From: Arthrobacter sp. ERGS1:01
Lineage (GTDB): Bacteria > Actinomycetota > Actinomycetes > Actinomycetales > Micrococcaceae
Direction of reading: 5' to 3'
Assembly (NCBI RefSeq): GCF_001281315.1
Contig: NZ_CP012478.1
Span: 1 to 64,000, forward strand
DNA length: 64,000 nt
Positions 17,868-26,970 of the stretch are shown piece by piece; the first letter of the stretch is position 1, and every line of letters starts with the position of its first letter. The notes under the pieces are model-generated. The model searched no databases. It was given only the letters and a program-made list of their open reading frames with translations, and was not told where the DNA came from. A program made the translations under genes and the position numbers.

Positions 17868-18533
17868 ATGACTCTGGTGACCACGGAGGAACCGGCGATG
17901 ATTCGTCTGGCGTTAGTCGGTTGTGAGTACCTCACCCGCTTGGGATTGAGTCGAATCCTGGCCGGGGCTCCGTTTCTTCAAAACGTGGGCACGGTCGAAA
18001 GAGCGCATGACGTTCTTCAGCTCCTGAGCGTTGGTACCTTGCATCTGGTGTTGGTGGATGCTGGCATGGGAAGAGTCGAGGCTATTCGGACATGCGAGGA
18101 GATTTCCGCGTTCCCGCATCCGCCCGGAGTGGTGGTGTTAGGGGATTTTGACGAGCAGACTGCCGGGGAGTTGATCGTTGCGGGGGCCGCCGCGATCCTT
18201 GCCCCTGCAGCAGTGACGGGAGATTTGCCGGCAGTATTGAGAGTGGTTCACCTGGGCGGGGTGCTAATTCCGCATCCTCGGGTCTACCTCTCGGCGGATG
18301 CCGCGGAATCGAGTGAGGCTCGGCGGTTTAAAGAATCTTGTGCCAGGCTGAATGCCCGAGAACACGCGGTGGCCAAAGGGATTGCGGACGGCCTATCCAA
18401 CGCGGACCTAGGACGCCAGCTTCTGCTGAGCGAGGCCACCATCAAACTGATGGTCTCTAAGGTCATGCTCAAGCTAGGAGCTGGCAACCGTGTCCAAATC
18501 GCCGTCATTGTGACCAAAGCCCAGTACGGCTAG
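17868..18533 (+). CDS. LuxR/NarL-type transcriptional regulator with a degenerate receiver domain
   Basis: A 221-residue protein in two parts. Residues about 11-130 have the fold pattern of a response-regulator receiver (IRLALVGCEYLTRLGLSRIL, LHLVLVDAGMG with Asp64 at the phosphorylation position). The usual pair of acidic residues after the first strand is missing (VGCEY instead of VDDHP), so phosphorylation is doubtful. Residues about 155-215 are a LuxR helix-turn-helix (LNAREHAVAKGIADGLSNADLGRQLLLSEATIKLMVSKVMLKLG). No sensor kinase gene is adjacent. It may respond to something other than phosphate, or act as an orphan regulator. Confidence 0.75.
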   Translation: MTLVTTEEPAMIRLALVGCEYLTRLGLSRILAGAPFLQNVGTVERAHDVLQLLSVGTLHLVLVDAGMGRVEAIRTCEEISAFPHPPGVVVLGDFDEQTAGELIVAGAAAILAPAAVTGDLPAVLRVVHLGGVLIPHPRVYLSADAAESSEARRFKESCARLNAREHAVAKGIADGLSNADLGRQLLLSEATIKLMVSKVMLKLGAGNRVQIAVIVTKAQYG

Positions 18534-18712
18534 CGCGTGTCTCCTAATATTGCGGGCGGAGTGCGCGGAACGCTTGGAAGGTGCCGCGTACTCCTGGTTT
18601 GGCCGGCCCGCAGTAGGCCCGTATTCAGCCATTGCTTCCATTCACAGACTTGCGGAACCGCCTCTTCCAGGACCACGGCAGGATACTGTGATGCAACCGA
18701 AAGAGGAAAACA

Positions 18713-19066
18713 GTGACTGGTTTCGATGTAAGCCTTCGACAAAAGGCAGACGCCCCGGAGAGGACAATTTCCCTGGCAGGGTGGAGTGCTTCGCACTTGG
18801 GATGGATTGGTGACCTCGTTGAGAACGGTCAGGCCGAGCTGGTGGTTGACCATGGCGGATATCCCTACATTTACGAGCTAAATGCCCGGCAAATTCTTCC
18901 GTGGTTCGCCCCCGTCGTCCGCGAGGAGCTGGCCTGGCGCCTCAACTGCAAAGCCATCCGAGGTAGTTGGAACACTCTCTTTGGTGCCGGCACTCTTCTT
19001 GAGACCGAATTAGCCGCCTGCCCAAGCGATGCGATATTGCAGGTGGAAGCCTGGGACCAAACCTAG
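18713..19066 (+). CDS. Hypothetical protein
   Basis: A 117-residue soluble protein starting at GTG 18713 behind AAAGAGG. The sequence has no recognisable motif; notable stretches are GWIGDLVENGQAELVVDHGGYPYIYELNA and WFAPVVREELAWRLNC. It has one cysteine, no signal peptide and no membrane segment. It is followed 47 bases later by a membrane-protein gene in the same direction, and the two may be co-transcribed. I cannot suggest a function. Confidence 0.6.
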   Translation: MTGFDVSLRQKADAPERTISLAGWSASHLGWIGDLVENGQAELVVDHGGYPYIYELNARQILPWFAPVVREELAWRLNCKAIRGSWNTLFGAGTLLETELAACPSDAILQVEAWDQT

Positions 19067-19113
19067 GGCACTTGTCATGGACAAGTTTTCCAGCCTCGGC
19101 CCTAGGATGAGGC

Positions 19114-19746
19114 ATGTGGATCGTAGAGGTTGTCCGTGTCTTTGGTGTGGTGCTCGGCTTGTACGGTGCGTTCCTGACAGTCCCAGGTGCCACCAGCAGA
19201 ATCCGAGACGACTACTCCGTATTGGGGCGCAATCTCCGGAAGCTGGGGCAAACGCTATGGGAGCTATTGCTAAATCGTAAGTCTGTATCGGTCCATGTGG
19301 CGGCTGCGTCCGCAACCGCCGGTGCGCATGCTCCAACCGTGTCCGGCGATACTCGTTCCCTTCAACCGCTCGAGGGCGACATTGAAGCGCGAATCGAGCA
19401 ACTATGGGCCAATGATGAATGGCTGGATCAAAGAATTAAGGACGTTCAGCAAAGTCTTTATAAGCAAGTCAGTGAGATCAATCAAACGCTGAAAGTGGCT
19501 CAAGATTCAACGGAAAATGCCCTCAGTCGATTGAGAGCTGAGGGGCAGGAAGACAAACGACTTGCCCTCGTCATTAGCGCCCGTGGGTTGCCGATGATCG
19601 GTCTCTCGATCCTGCTCCTGGGATTACCCGACGGCTGGGTTGGGAACGGGTGGGTCGGTTGGCCAATGGCAGTGGCAGCTTCTTTGCTCATCGTCGTAGA
19701 AGTCCTACGCCATACCCGACCATACCTCTTCGAAACAGAGCGGTGA
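19114..19746 (+). CDS. Hypothetical membrane protein with a coiled-coil centre
   Basis: A 210-residue protein with a hydrophobic N-terminus (VEVVRVFGVVLGLYGAFLTV), a central charged region likely to form a coiled coil (GDIEARIEQLWANDEWLDQRIKDVQQSLYKQVSEINQTLK), and two C-terminal hydrophobic segments (LPMIGLSILLLGLP and GWPMAVAASLLIVVEVL). This layout suits a membrane-anchored scaffold, but no family is recognised. It starts at ATG 19114 and follows another hypothetical gene in the same direction. Confidence 0.6.
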   Translation: MWIVEVVRVFGVVLGLYGAFLTVPGATSRIRDDYSVLGRNLRKLGQTLWELLLNRKSVSVHVAAASATAGAHAPTVSGDTRSLQPLEGDIEARIEQLWANDEWLDQRIKDVQQSLYKQVSEINQTLKVAQDSTENALSRLRAEGQEDKRLALVISARGLPMIGLSILLLGLPDGWVGNGWVGWPMAVAASLLIVVEVLRHTRPYLFETER

Positions 19747-19773
19747 TTGGAACCCCTCTGGGCGGTCCCAGTT

Positions 19774-20163
19774 CTAGATACCGTCAGGACCCTTGCCGTG
19801 AACGAGCTCATAGTTCGCCTTCCACATTTCGCTGGACTCGGGCGTTGAGAACCTCTTCGACAGTCGCTCCAAGTGGGCGCCCGGCGCGTCGAGGGCTTCG
19901 CACCATCTCTCGCGTGTTTCCCGAAGCCGATCGCCCGGGACAGGTGGGGCTTCGGCAATGATTTGGGAGATCCGCCCGGCGCTGCGCCCGGTCAGTGTGG
20001 CTAGGTCCGTTTGTTTGACCCCGTATTGGCTGGCGACCCTCACGGCCTGGCGCACATAATCCTCGACGTCCGCTAATTGCTGTGCCAGGGCAGCCCGGTG
20101 CTGGGCCAGCATCCAGGTGTAGGCGGCAAGGTTCTCCTGGTCTTCAGTACGTGGCTGTTTCAT
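19774..20163 (-). CDS. Hypothetical protein with a helix-turn-helix-like centre
   Basis: A 129-residue protein from ATG 20163 (a TTG six bases upstream is also in frame). Residues about 40-75 (VEDYVRQAVRVASQYGVKQTDLATLTGRSAGRISQII) resemble the helix-turn-helix of sigma-like or DNA-binding proteins of mobile elements. The rest (LRETRERWCEALD, LERLSKRF) is helical and charged. It lies convergent with the preceding gene and divergent from the toxin-antitoxin pair. A regulatory role is an inference from the helix pattern only. Confidence 0.6.
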   Translation of the reverse strand: MKQPRTEDQENLAAYTWMLAQHRAALAQQLADVEDYVRQAVRVASQYGVKQTDLATLTGRSAGRISQIIAEAPPVPGDRLRETRERWCEALDAPGAHLERLSKRFSTPESSEMWKANYELVHGKGPDGI

Positions 20164-20294
20164 ACACAAAATCTACCTTGCACAATTGAGTTAAGCAGTC
20201 TAAAGAAAAGTTAGCTTACATAATCGCGGTTATCGGCGTTTTGGCGGTTTCTGCTCGTATGTACATTTGAGCGATTTGGGTGGATGATTGATAC

Positions 20295-20549
20295 ATGACT
20301 GAAATGACTGTTACTGATGCCCGGAGTCGGCTCTCGGATGCTGTGGATACGGCGCGGGTGTCGCATGATCCTGTGTACTTGTTGCGGCGTGGCCGGCGGG
20401 TTGCTGCGCTTATTGATGCCGATGACCTAGATCGGCTGCTTGAGGCTGCGGAGGATCTTGCGGACATTCGAGCTGCGTCAGAGGCCCGGGCAAGTGAAGA
20501 GGTGTCTATTCCTTGGGAGTCGGTCAAGGCCGAGCTCGGTCTCGCGTGA
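20295..20549 (+). CDS. Antitoxin of the Phd/YefM family
   Basis: An 84-residue protein with the Phd/YefM pattern: MTVTDARSRLSDAVDTA at the N-terminus (DNA-binding part), VYLLRRGRRVAALIDADDLDRLL in the middle, and an acidic, flexible C-terminus (SEARASEEVSIPWESVKAEL) that would wrap the toxin. The stop overlaps the toxin start (GTGA, 20546-20549), the usual coupling for these pairs. The antitoxin should also repress its own promoter. Confidence 0.88.
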   Translation: MTEMTVTDARSRLSDAVDTARVSHDPVYLLRRGRRVAALIDADDLDRLLEAAEDLADIRAASEARASEEVSIPWESVKAELGLA

Positions 20550-20809
20550 CCTACAGTATTGAGGTCAGGCCGGCGGCCCTTCGACAGTTGCGCAAGATTG
20601 ATCCAGGCGCCCGTCGACGCATCCAAGCTGCCGTGGAAATACTTGCGGAGACTCCCCGCCCTCCGGGTGCCAAGAAGCTGGTGGGCGGGCAGGGGGAATG
20701 GCGAGTCAGAACAGGGGACTACCGGATCGTCTACGAGATCCATGACGATGTACTCGTGGTGCTCGTCGTTACTGTCGGCCATCGGCGCGAGATTTATCAA
20801 TCCCGCTAG
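20546..20809 (+). CDS. RelE/ParE-family toxin
   Basis: An 87-residue basic protein from GTG 20546: YSIEVRPAALRQLRKIDPGARRRIQAAVEIL, then RPPGAKKLVGGQGEWRVRTGDYRIVYEI and a C-terminal VVTVGHRREIY. This is the RelE/ParE fold; the GEWRVRTGDYRIVYEI and HRREIY blocks are typical of RelE-type mRNA endonucleases. It is coupled to the preceding antitoxin by a four-base overlap. The reading frame extends upstream into the antitoxin gene, but the GTG at the overlap is the better start. Confidence 0.88.
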   Translation: MTYSIEVRPAALRQLRKIDPGARRRIQAAVEILAETPRPPGAKKLVGGQGEWRVRTGDYRIVYEIHDDVLVVLVVTVGHRREIYQSR

Positions 20810-20894
20810 TCTGCCGATGAGGGGCTCTCTCTTTCGCCATTGTCCCGCTCAAGGTTGGTGTTGATTATGGCGCCTACTACAGGGCAACGGACCA

Positions 20895-22904
20895 CTAATT
20901 TTTGGAAGCGAAGACTCTTACTAGGGAGCGTAACCCGAAGACGAATCCTCCCAGGGCGAGCGTATAGCCCAGGAACTCGTACAGCCGCAGGCTTGGGGTG
21001 AGCATTGGTCCTGCTGTTGATCCCAAGAGCAGGATACTGCCGATGATTGCCGTGATGGAGATCCCGGCGACAATGACTTCGTGCACAAGGTTTCGTAGAA
21101 ATGCTCGGTCTGTTGGTTCGGCGAATTGTCGAACTTGAACCCCGAAGGTGCCCTCATCCAATCTCTCTTGAACGGAGCGCAACTGACTCGGTAGCCGCTG
21201 GAGCGATGGGATGATGCTGACAGCACTGGCCTGGATGAACGTGCCAATCGCCTCGGGTGAAATGGCCTTGCGCATAAGGAGTTGAGAGTGATTTTCTGAT
21301 TCGATGATCAGGTCAAATTTGGGGTCTACCAGCTTGAGAGTTCCGTCCAGTGTCCCGATGGCGCGTAGTGCAGCGGCCAAGTGTGGTGGGACGCCAATTG
21401 AGTGCTTCTGGAGCAATTTGAAGAGTTTGGTAAACAACGCGGCGGTGGGACCGCCCACGTAAGTTAGAAAGACGCCCATGTCGTTTTCCAACACTCGCCG
21501 ATCGAGGATCCGGGGCGGAAGCATCATTTCGAGCAATCTGTCAGTTGCCACGACATTGTCATCGGCATGGACGGCAGCAATGAATCCGGCAAGTGACAGC
21601 CGAGAACTTTTGCCCAAACGGCCCACGGAGCCGAAATCTAGCAAAGCCAGAGTCGCGCTTCGATGATCTGTCGGAGACTCGTTGGTAGGTTCGTGTGCTT
21701 GTATGAGAATGTTTCCAGGATGCAGATCCGCATGAAAGACACCGGAAACAACGACCTGATGCAAGATGCCGGCCAGAAGTTCTGAGGCCAAGTCGTGACG
21801 GGTACTGGAATCGAGACCCTCCAGGTCCGCCTCACCCAAGGGTGTTCCCTCCACATACTCCATCACCAGAATGGTGTCGGATGAAAATTCACCGAATACT
21901 TTAGGAATCTTTAGCGATGGAGCAGCGGCAGCGATGGCCCGCATATTCTCAGCTTCAATGCCGTAGTCCAATTCCTCGCGCAGAGAATCACCGAATCCGG
22001 CGGCAAGCGACTCCATACCAAGTGTGCGGCCCCACGCGGTACGGCGCTCGAGCAGCCGAGCGAAACGTTCAATGATGTCCAGATCCACCTTGACCTGATC
22101 CCTGGCGGATGGTCGCTGGACTTTCAGGACAACTGATTCACCTGTCGAAAGGACTGCGCTATGAACTTGGGCTACGGACGCTGATGCAAGTGGCGAAGTG
22201 TTGATGGATTCAAAAAGTTCCTCGAGGGGTTTCCCCATTGAGTCAACGAGGGCCGGTTCGATGTTGGCCCAGGCTTCGGGTTCAGCTCGTGTCTGCAGTT
22301 TCGAAAGCTCGTCTACGAACTCTGATGGAAGGGATTCGGCTCGAGTCGAGAGCATCTGCCCGAGCTTAATGAACGTTACTCCGCTTCTGCTCAGCGTTGC
22401 ACTGAGAGCTTGGGCAGCCCTTCGGGCCTCTGAAGAGCCTTCGCGGAGCGCTTTGCCATTCGTTGGTCTGAGAAGTCCTTCAGCAAATGCTATGCGCATG
22501 ACCTGGAGGTATCTTCGGTGTCGAGCACGCGAGGCCTTCGCGGATTTGATCATTACCCAAGGGCTTCTTATGCTGCCAGTGGGCCACAGCACTTCGGTGA
22601 CCACCAATATTCCGATTCCGAATGCGAAAGCCCAGGCAAATGAAAGCGCTCCCAGAAGTAGCGTGGCACCAAGGTTTGCGGAAACATCTTCCGGGGTAGT
22701 GATCCCTGAGGCTGCTAGGAGAACGTTTGCCAGGGGAACGCCACCGAAGCAGACGAGGAGGCCTACAGCTGTCGAGCGGGGCCACCCTACCGGAACGCCA
22801 AGAACTCGTCGAACAAAGAATGCTGCCATGAAAGCAAAAAGCGCTATCAAAGCAACGATCAAAAAGGTACTTACTGCGGCGCTAGCGATGCCGATAAGCT
22901 CCAC
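20895..22904 (-). CDS. ABC1/UbiB (AarF)-family atypical kinase with membrane segments
   Basis: I place the start at GTG 22904, seven bases after TTTGGAG, giving 669 residues; the frame extends to 22985 without a better site. The first ~130 residues contain several hydrophobic segments. The kinase-like core has all UbiB hallmarks: the KxGQ motif in TFIKLGQMLSTR, the Ala-rich loop SASVAQVH, the lysine in VVLKVQRPSA, HADLHPGNIL and LDFGSVG. Two more hydrophobic segments end the protein. UbiB proteins act on lipids and quinone-type precursors at the membrane. It has no partner gene here, and its job in this DNA is unknown. Confidence 0.88.
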   Translation of the reverse strand: MELIGIASAAVSTFLIVALIALFAFMAAFFVRRVLGVPVGWPRSTAVGLLVCFGGVPLANVLLAASGITTPEDVSANLGATLLLGALSFAWAFAFGIGILVVTEVLWPTGSIRSPWVMIKSAKASRARHRRYLQVMRIAFAEGLLRPTNGKALREGSSEARRAAQALSATLSRSGVTFIKLGQMLSTRAESLPSEFVDELSKLQTRAEPEAWANIEPALVDSMGKPLEELFESINTSPLASASVAQVHSAVLSTGESVVLKVQRPSARDQVKVDLDIIERFARLLERRTAWGRTLGMESLAAGFGDSLREELDYGIEAENMRAIAAAAPSLKIPKVFGEFSSDTILVMEYVEGTPLGEADLEGLDSSTRHDLASELLAGILHQVVVSGVFHADLHPGNILIQAHEPTNESPTDHRSATLALLDFGSVGRLGKSSRLSLAGFIAAVHADDNVVATDRLLEMMLPPRILDRRVLENDMGVFLTYVGGPTAALFTKLFKLLQKHSIGVPPHLAAALRAIGTLDGTLKLVDPKFDLIIESENHSQLLMRKAISPEAIGTFIQASAVSIIPSLQRLPSQLRSVQERLDEGTFGVQVRQFAEPTDRAFLRNLVHEVIVAGISITAIIGSILLLGSTAGPMLTPSLRLYEFLGYTLALGGFVFGLRSLVRVFASKN

Positions 22905-23693
22905 GAGCAAACTCCAAATCACTTGACGATCGGTTTGGCGAATCCGAATAATTGTGCCCACGAGAACAGTTACCCGCCGACACACTCACTCTAATCGGTT
23001 CGACATCTCCATTCTCGCCGCCTGACACTTGCACATCCTGACCGGTCTGTTCTGGCCTCACATCTCAGAAACTGTTCTGCAGGTTCCAACGGTCCTCCCA
23101 TGTTGTCTCCAACCAGAACGGCAAACCCTGTGAACCACCAGACGACCTGAAGTCGACCAGCAATATCGGTGGGACTGCAGCGCACTCCAGTGTGTGACCG
23201 TCTCTCTTTCCTGAAGGAAGCAACACACACGCAGTGGTCAGTCGCCTATCATCTCCATAACTCACTAAGTGCTTGCCACTCTCCCTTCTGTCTAGTTCCT
23301 GGCGAGTGAGTGTCGCTTCCGATAGACCATGACAAGCCAACTAACAGGGTTGCCGGGCCAGCGTCTGCGCAGGCCGTCTCCGTGCTAGAGGTTTTTGAGG
23401 GCAAAGCCGTAGCCATGTGAAGTTGGCCTGGAGTCGGAAACGGTTGTGACTTTCCTTTTACCGGACTTACTCTTCAGATGTGTCTGTCCCTGGTGGAGGA
23501 CTGGATGTTCGATTGTTTAGTGCAGGGAGACGAACCGATACGCGCGCGGGGAGGGTGTGTTCTAGGATCACGGGCTAGGCGAATTCAGGACATCGCATGG
23601 TCACGCAGCGCATGAGATTCAAGTGCTTGGATAGTGAGAAGATAACCGAAGTTGGTCAGGCATCAAGCCATGGCCGGAAAAGGAGACTGGCTG
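22905..23693. other. Intergenic region between divergent genes, nothing recognised
   Basis: About 790 bases separating the leftward UbiB gene from the rightward flavoenzyme gene. No open frame in it has a protein-like pattern or a convincing start. It must hold the two divergent promoters. Confidence 0.4.
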
Positions 23694-24800
23694 GTGGCCT
23701 TGGAAGTGGATGTTGTCGTCATTGGAGGAGGAGCTATGGGTTCTGCTGCGGCCTTGAGCGTCGCCCGACGCGGGCAATCAGTTGCCTTGTTTGAGCAGTT
23801 CGCCGCTGGTCACCACCTTGGCGCGTCTCACGGAGCTACCCGCAATTTCAATACTGCTTATCAACGCCCTGAATACTTGAAACTGGTGACCGAGGCTCGA
23901 AACTTGTGGGACGCACTTGCCTCGGAGACCGGCATTCAATTGTTGGATCTGGTCGGGGTGGTCAATCACGGAAATATGGCTGAGCTGAAGAAAATCCGTA
24001 GCGCTCAACAACGGTTCAAGATAGAAAGCTCATTCGTTGCTCCGGAAGAAGCGATGTCCCGGTGGCCCGGAATGCGCTTCGAGACTGATGTTCTCCACGT
24101 ACCGGATTCTGGACGGCTGAGGGCAGCTGACGCCCTGAAAGCCCTGCGGCTGGCGGCCGAAACTCACGGAGCCCACTTCCACTACGACGCCCCGGTAAGA
24201 AACATGACCGTACTTGGTGATGATCTGGTGCTGCTCACCACTAACCTCAACGAATACCACGCCAAACGAGTCATTGTTACCGCAGGCGCTTGGAGCAACA
24301 AAATACTCGCAGGAATAGCGACCCTTCCCAAGCTCGTGGTGACGCAGGAACAGCCTGTTCACTTTCAGCTCCGCAACCAGTCCATAGAATGGCCCAGCTT
24401 CAATCACAGCCCAAATCCGAAGGGCGCCAAAGACAACTACTGGTATAGCCCCACCTATGGAATGTTCACCCCAGGGGAAGGTGTGAAGATCGGATGGCAC
24501 GGCGTGGGTCCTGTCGTGGATCCAGATAACCGAAATTTCATGCCTGAACCCGTCCAACTGGAGGCACTGCGCCGCTACGCCCGAGACTGGTTCCCAGGCC
24601 TGGATGCAGATTCCTTCGAAACAATCAGCTGCACCTACACCTCCACAGAGTCCGGCGATTTCATCTTGGACCGGTTCGGACCAGTGGTCGTTGGTGCTGG
24701 ATTCTCTGGCCACGGATTCAAATTCACCCCGGCCGTCGGCCGCATCCTTGCCGACCTAGTCGAAGGGATCCCCGCGCCTTCGATTTTTCGCGCGGCATAA
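23694..24800 (+). CDS. FAD-dependent oxidoreductase, monomeric sarcosine oxidase / N-methyltryptophan oxidase family
   Basis: I choose GTG 23694 because AAAAGGAG lies just upstream and the protein then begins VALEVDVVVIGGGAMGS, as family members do; an ATG at 23670 is also in frame. The 368-residue product has the FAD-binding GGGAMG, the GASHGATRNFNTAY flavin loop, and Cys313 in ISCTYTSTESGDFILD, the position of the cysteine that binds FAD covalently in monomeric sarcosine oxidase. GFSGHGFKFTPAVGRILADL closes the protein. It should oxidise a secondary amine or N-methyl amino acid, releasing H2O2. The substrate is uncertain, and it stands alone. Confidence 0.87.
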   Translation: MALEVDVVVIGGGAMGSAAALSVARRGQSVALFEQFAAGHHLGASHGATRNFNTAYQRPEYLKLVTEARNLWDALASETGIQLLDLVGVVNHGNMAELKKIRSAQQRFKIESSFVAPEEAMSRWPGMRFETDVLHVPDSGRLRAADALKALRLAAETHGAHFHYDAPVRNMTVLGDDLVLLTTNLNEYHAKRVIVTAGAWSNKILAGIATLPKLVVTQEQPVHFQLRNQSIEWPSFNHSPNPKGAKDNYWYSPTYGMFTPGEGVKIGWHGVGPVVDPDNRNFMPEPVQLEALRRYARDWFPGLDADSFETISCTYTSTESGDFILDRFGPVVVGAGFSGHGFKFTPAVGRILADLVEGIPAPSIFRAA

Positions 24801-25524
24801 GACCTGCCCCTGGATTCCCTGGATGAGGGGCTCGCGATCATGACCTCTTCACATCATCTATGTTCGCCTACCTCTCCGATTCAGTCTTCAACCCATCACC
24901 AATCCCTGTTCTGGCCGGGTTTCATAGGGCACTGCAGGGGCCGCTCGCGCAATACCGAGGACTTTTGCCCGGCAGGGACAACCTAGTTACTTCGACCAGT
25001 ACGGTCAATCAGTAAGAGGGCAACCGCCGGCAACTCAGATTCAGAATTCGCGGCCAATAGGAATCGTAGTCTGCGAGATCCGCGATGAGACTCGCTACCG
25101 TGCGCAAATACAATCACTCCGCGCGTCTTCATCAACCAAGGCAGAAGCGGTATATCTGGCCCTCGTCGTTGGCTAGATGGAGACAACACTGCGTGCGCAG
25201 ATGTTCACTGAACGTTGGCATCTACGCCCGTCAAGGCAACCTCGTTCCGTACTATCAGGCGGAAAGAGGCCGCATCATCGTCCAAGTGCGGAATCAGTTC
25301 ACACCTCGGGACCAGTCTTCCTTCACAGGGATCGTCGGCTTGTTCATGGTTGCGCACCGCACCGCCCACTGACCAAAGCCGACACCCAAAGTCCTCAGGA
25401 GGAAACCACTGCCTCTTCGGTGCGGCAAGCGACTTCGGTTAGGGGCCGAGTTGCGTCCCTCGGGCATGACGTCTAGTCCTGCAGAAAAGCCGCCACTTAC
25501 TGGGGCGCCTCACACACCGAAAAC
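24801..25524. other. Gene-free stretch left of the island boundary
   Basis: About 720 bases with short open frames only, none with a familiar pattern or a good ribosome site. It ends at the 34-bp repeat that marks the presumed left boundary of the accessory island. Confidence 0.4.
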
Positions 25525-25558
25525 GACCGTTTTTGACTGGTCGGCCCGTCCATGCTGG
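25525..25558 (+). repeat. Left copy of a 34-bp direct repeat (island boundary)
   Basis: The copy begins GACCGTTTTTGACTGGTCGG and is identical at 33 of 34 positions to 42646-42679, 17.1 kb away in the same orientation. Each copy adjoins a serine recombinase gene. The first 16 bases also resemble 42754-42769. It is the expected trace of site-specific recombination between two res-like sites. Confidence 0.8.
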
Positions 25559-25566
25559 TGTCATTT

Positions 25567-25684
25567 TCAATACTCGCCTGCATAGCGTCCCGCGTGCTTC
25601 TAGGGTTGTGCAGACGAGTATTGAGCACTGAGCTTTCAGTACTCCCCTGCACTAATCGACACTCCTGCTCAGTACTCCTCTGCG
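25567..25684. repeat. Four copies of a 16-bp motif, candidate recombinase-binding (res-like) site
   Basis: TCARTACTCSYCTGCR occurs at 25567-25582, 25636-25651 and 25669-25684, and inverted at 25609-25624. Alternating direct and inverted 16-mers next to a serine recombinase gene is how resolvase res subsites are arranged. The array starts nine bases after the 34-bp repeat and ends ten bases before the recombinase stop codon, so it lies at the gene's 3' side, not the usual 5' side. Confidence 0.6.
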
Positions 25685-25693
25685 CAACTCTTC

Positions 25694-26293
25694 TCAGGAA
25701 CGTACCGGTTCGGCGGTCCTTCGTTGTCCGCGTTCAATGGCGCGGTAGACAGTGGAACGGCCGATGGAAAAAAGCTCGGCCAGCTCGGCCTTGCTGTGCT
25801 CTCCGGCGGCGTGCAGTTCAAGGAGGTGGTTTTCCTGCTTGACGGAAAGCTTGGGTTGCTTCCCTCGGAGCCGGCCCTTGGCCTTGGCGACCTTCATCCC
25901 TTCGCGGGTGCGCATCCGGATAAGGTCAGCTTCGAACTCGGAAATCATTGCCAAGACGTTGAACAGCAGTTTGCCCATTGGATCGGTGGGATCGTGGATG
26001 GAACCGCCGATGCTGAGTCTTACTTCCCGTTTAGCGAGGTCGTCTGCAATTTCATGGGCATCCCTCACGGACCGGGCCAGGCGGTCAAGCTTGGTAATAA
26101 CGAAGGTATCCCCGGCCCGGCATGCGGCCAGGGCTTCACGGAGTCCGGCGCGGTTCTTGTTGGTACCGGTAAAGCCGTGATCAACATAGATCCGTTCAGA
26201 ATCAACACCAAGAGCAGCCAGGGCATCACGCTGGGCGGTGAGGTCTTGCGCTTCGGTGGACACGCGCGCGTAGCCAATCAGAATTTTAGACAT
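25694..26293 (-). CDS. Serine recombinase (resolvase/invertase family)
   Basis: A 199-residue recombinase. The catalytic Ser12 lies in IGYARVSTEAQD. The conserved LDRLARSVRD and the E helix (MGKLLFNVLAMISEFEADLIRMRTREGM) follow, and residues ~150-195 form a C-terminal helix-turn-helix (LSVKQENHLLELHAAGEHSKAELAELFSIGRSTVYRAI). Size and order are those of Tn3-type resolvases and DNA invertases. No transposase accompanies it. Together with the array at 25567-25684 and the 34-bp repeat it forms a recombination locus at the left edge of the island. It is clearly different in sequence from the second recombinase at 42784. Confidence 0.9.
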   Translation of the reverse strand: MSKILIGYARVSTEAQDLTAQRDALAALGVDSERIYVDHGFTGTNKNRAGLREALAACRAGDTFVITKLDRLARSVRDAHEIADDLAKREVRLSIGGSIHDPTDPMGKLLFNVLAMISEFEADLIRMRTREGMKVAKAKGRLRGKQPKLSVKQENHLLELHAAGEHSKAELAELFSIGRSTVYRAIERGQRRTAEPVRS

Positions 26294-26652
26294 GAGAAAT
26301 AGTGTGTCATATAACGCCCCATCACCGGTGGCTTCACCGGACGGGTCATACGGGACGGTATCAGGCTTGACTTCACCATGATGCAGGTCAGGAGTTATCG
26401 TGCCCGGTCAAGGACCGTCATACGGGACAGTCTGCTCACGCCCATATGGGACACCCCTTTCGGGACGCCGCGACAGGCCCGGCTGCCCAGAAGGGCCCAC
26501 TCCGATTCCTCTTGCGGACGACCCCAGCGCAATGCAGACGACTTTGGGCAGCCAGTGCAGTCACGATCTGAAATTGGAAACTACCGTTTCGGATCAGCGG
26601 ACTGACAATGTGACTCGTTGCATTTCTTATCCGATATAGCTAGGTTAATCAT
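26294..26652. repeat. Upstream region with a cluster of TWYGGGAC-type motifs
   Basis: TACGGGAC occurs at about 26348 and 26418, with related TATGGGAC and TTCGGGAC at about 26445 and 26459. The same motif cluster recurs at 30230-30290 and singly elsewhere in the island. A second patch at about 26527-26562 resembles 37767-37802 (GCAGWSGACTTTGG core). The stretch contains no gene. It lies between the recombinase start and a PadR gene. Confidence 0.45.
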
Positions 26653-26970
26653 ATGGAAGAACTTCAGCGGTTAACCGCCCCCACCGTAGATGTGCTTCGC
26701 GTGCTTCTCGCGACGTCCAAGCCCATTTGGGGTCTTCTCATCATCAAGGAGAGCGGCCGTGTTGCCGGTACGGTGTATCCGGCGCTTGAAAGGCTCGAAG
26801 AGGCCGGCTGGCTGTCGTCGTATTGGGAGGCTGACTCCGACCGCAGCGGGCCGCGCCGCAGGTACTACGAGTTGACTGTGGACGGCGTAGTGGCTGCACG
26901 CCGGGCTGTTTCCAAGTTCGACGCCCGCCCCGTGCGCGTGGTGGCACGTCCGGCAGGAGCACAGGCATGA
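26653..26970 (+). CDS. PadR-family transcriptional regulator (short form)
   Basis: A 105-residue winged-helix protein: LTAPTVDVLRVLL, IWGLLIIKESGRVAGTVYPALERLEEAGWLSSYWE and RRRYYELTVDGVVAAR are the PadR recognition helix and wing. It begins at ATG 26653 and its stop overlaps the next gene by four bases (ATGA). It heads a four-gene operon with two membrane proteins and an ABC ATPase, so it very probably represses that exporter until its cargo or an inducer binds. Confidence 0.82.
   Translation: MEELQRLTAPTVDVLRVLLATSKPIWGLLIIKESGRVAGTVYPALERLEEAGWLSSYWEADSDRSGPRRRYYELTVDGVVAARRAVSKFDARPVRVVARPAGAQA

Noticed and set aside
25567..25684. Short repeats considered as a CRISPR array
   Set aside because: Only four 16-mers, one inverted, with uneven spacing and no cas genes; a recombinase site fits better.
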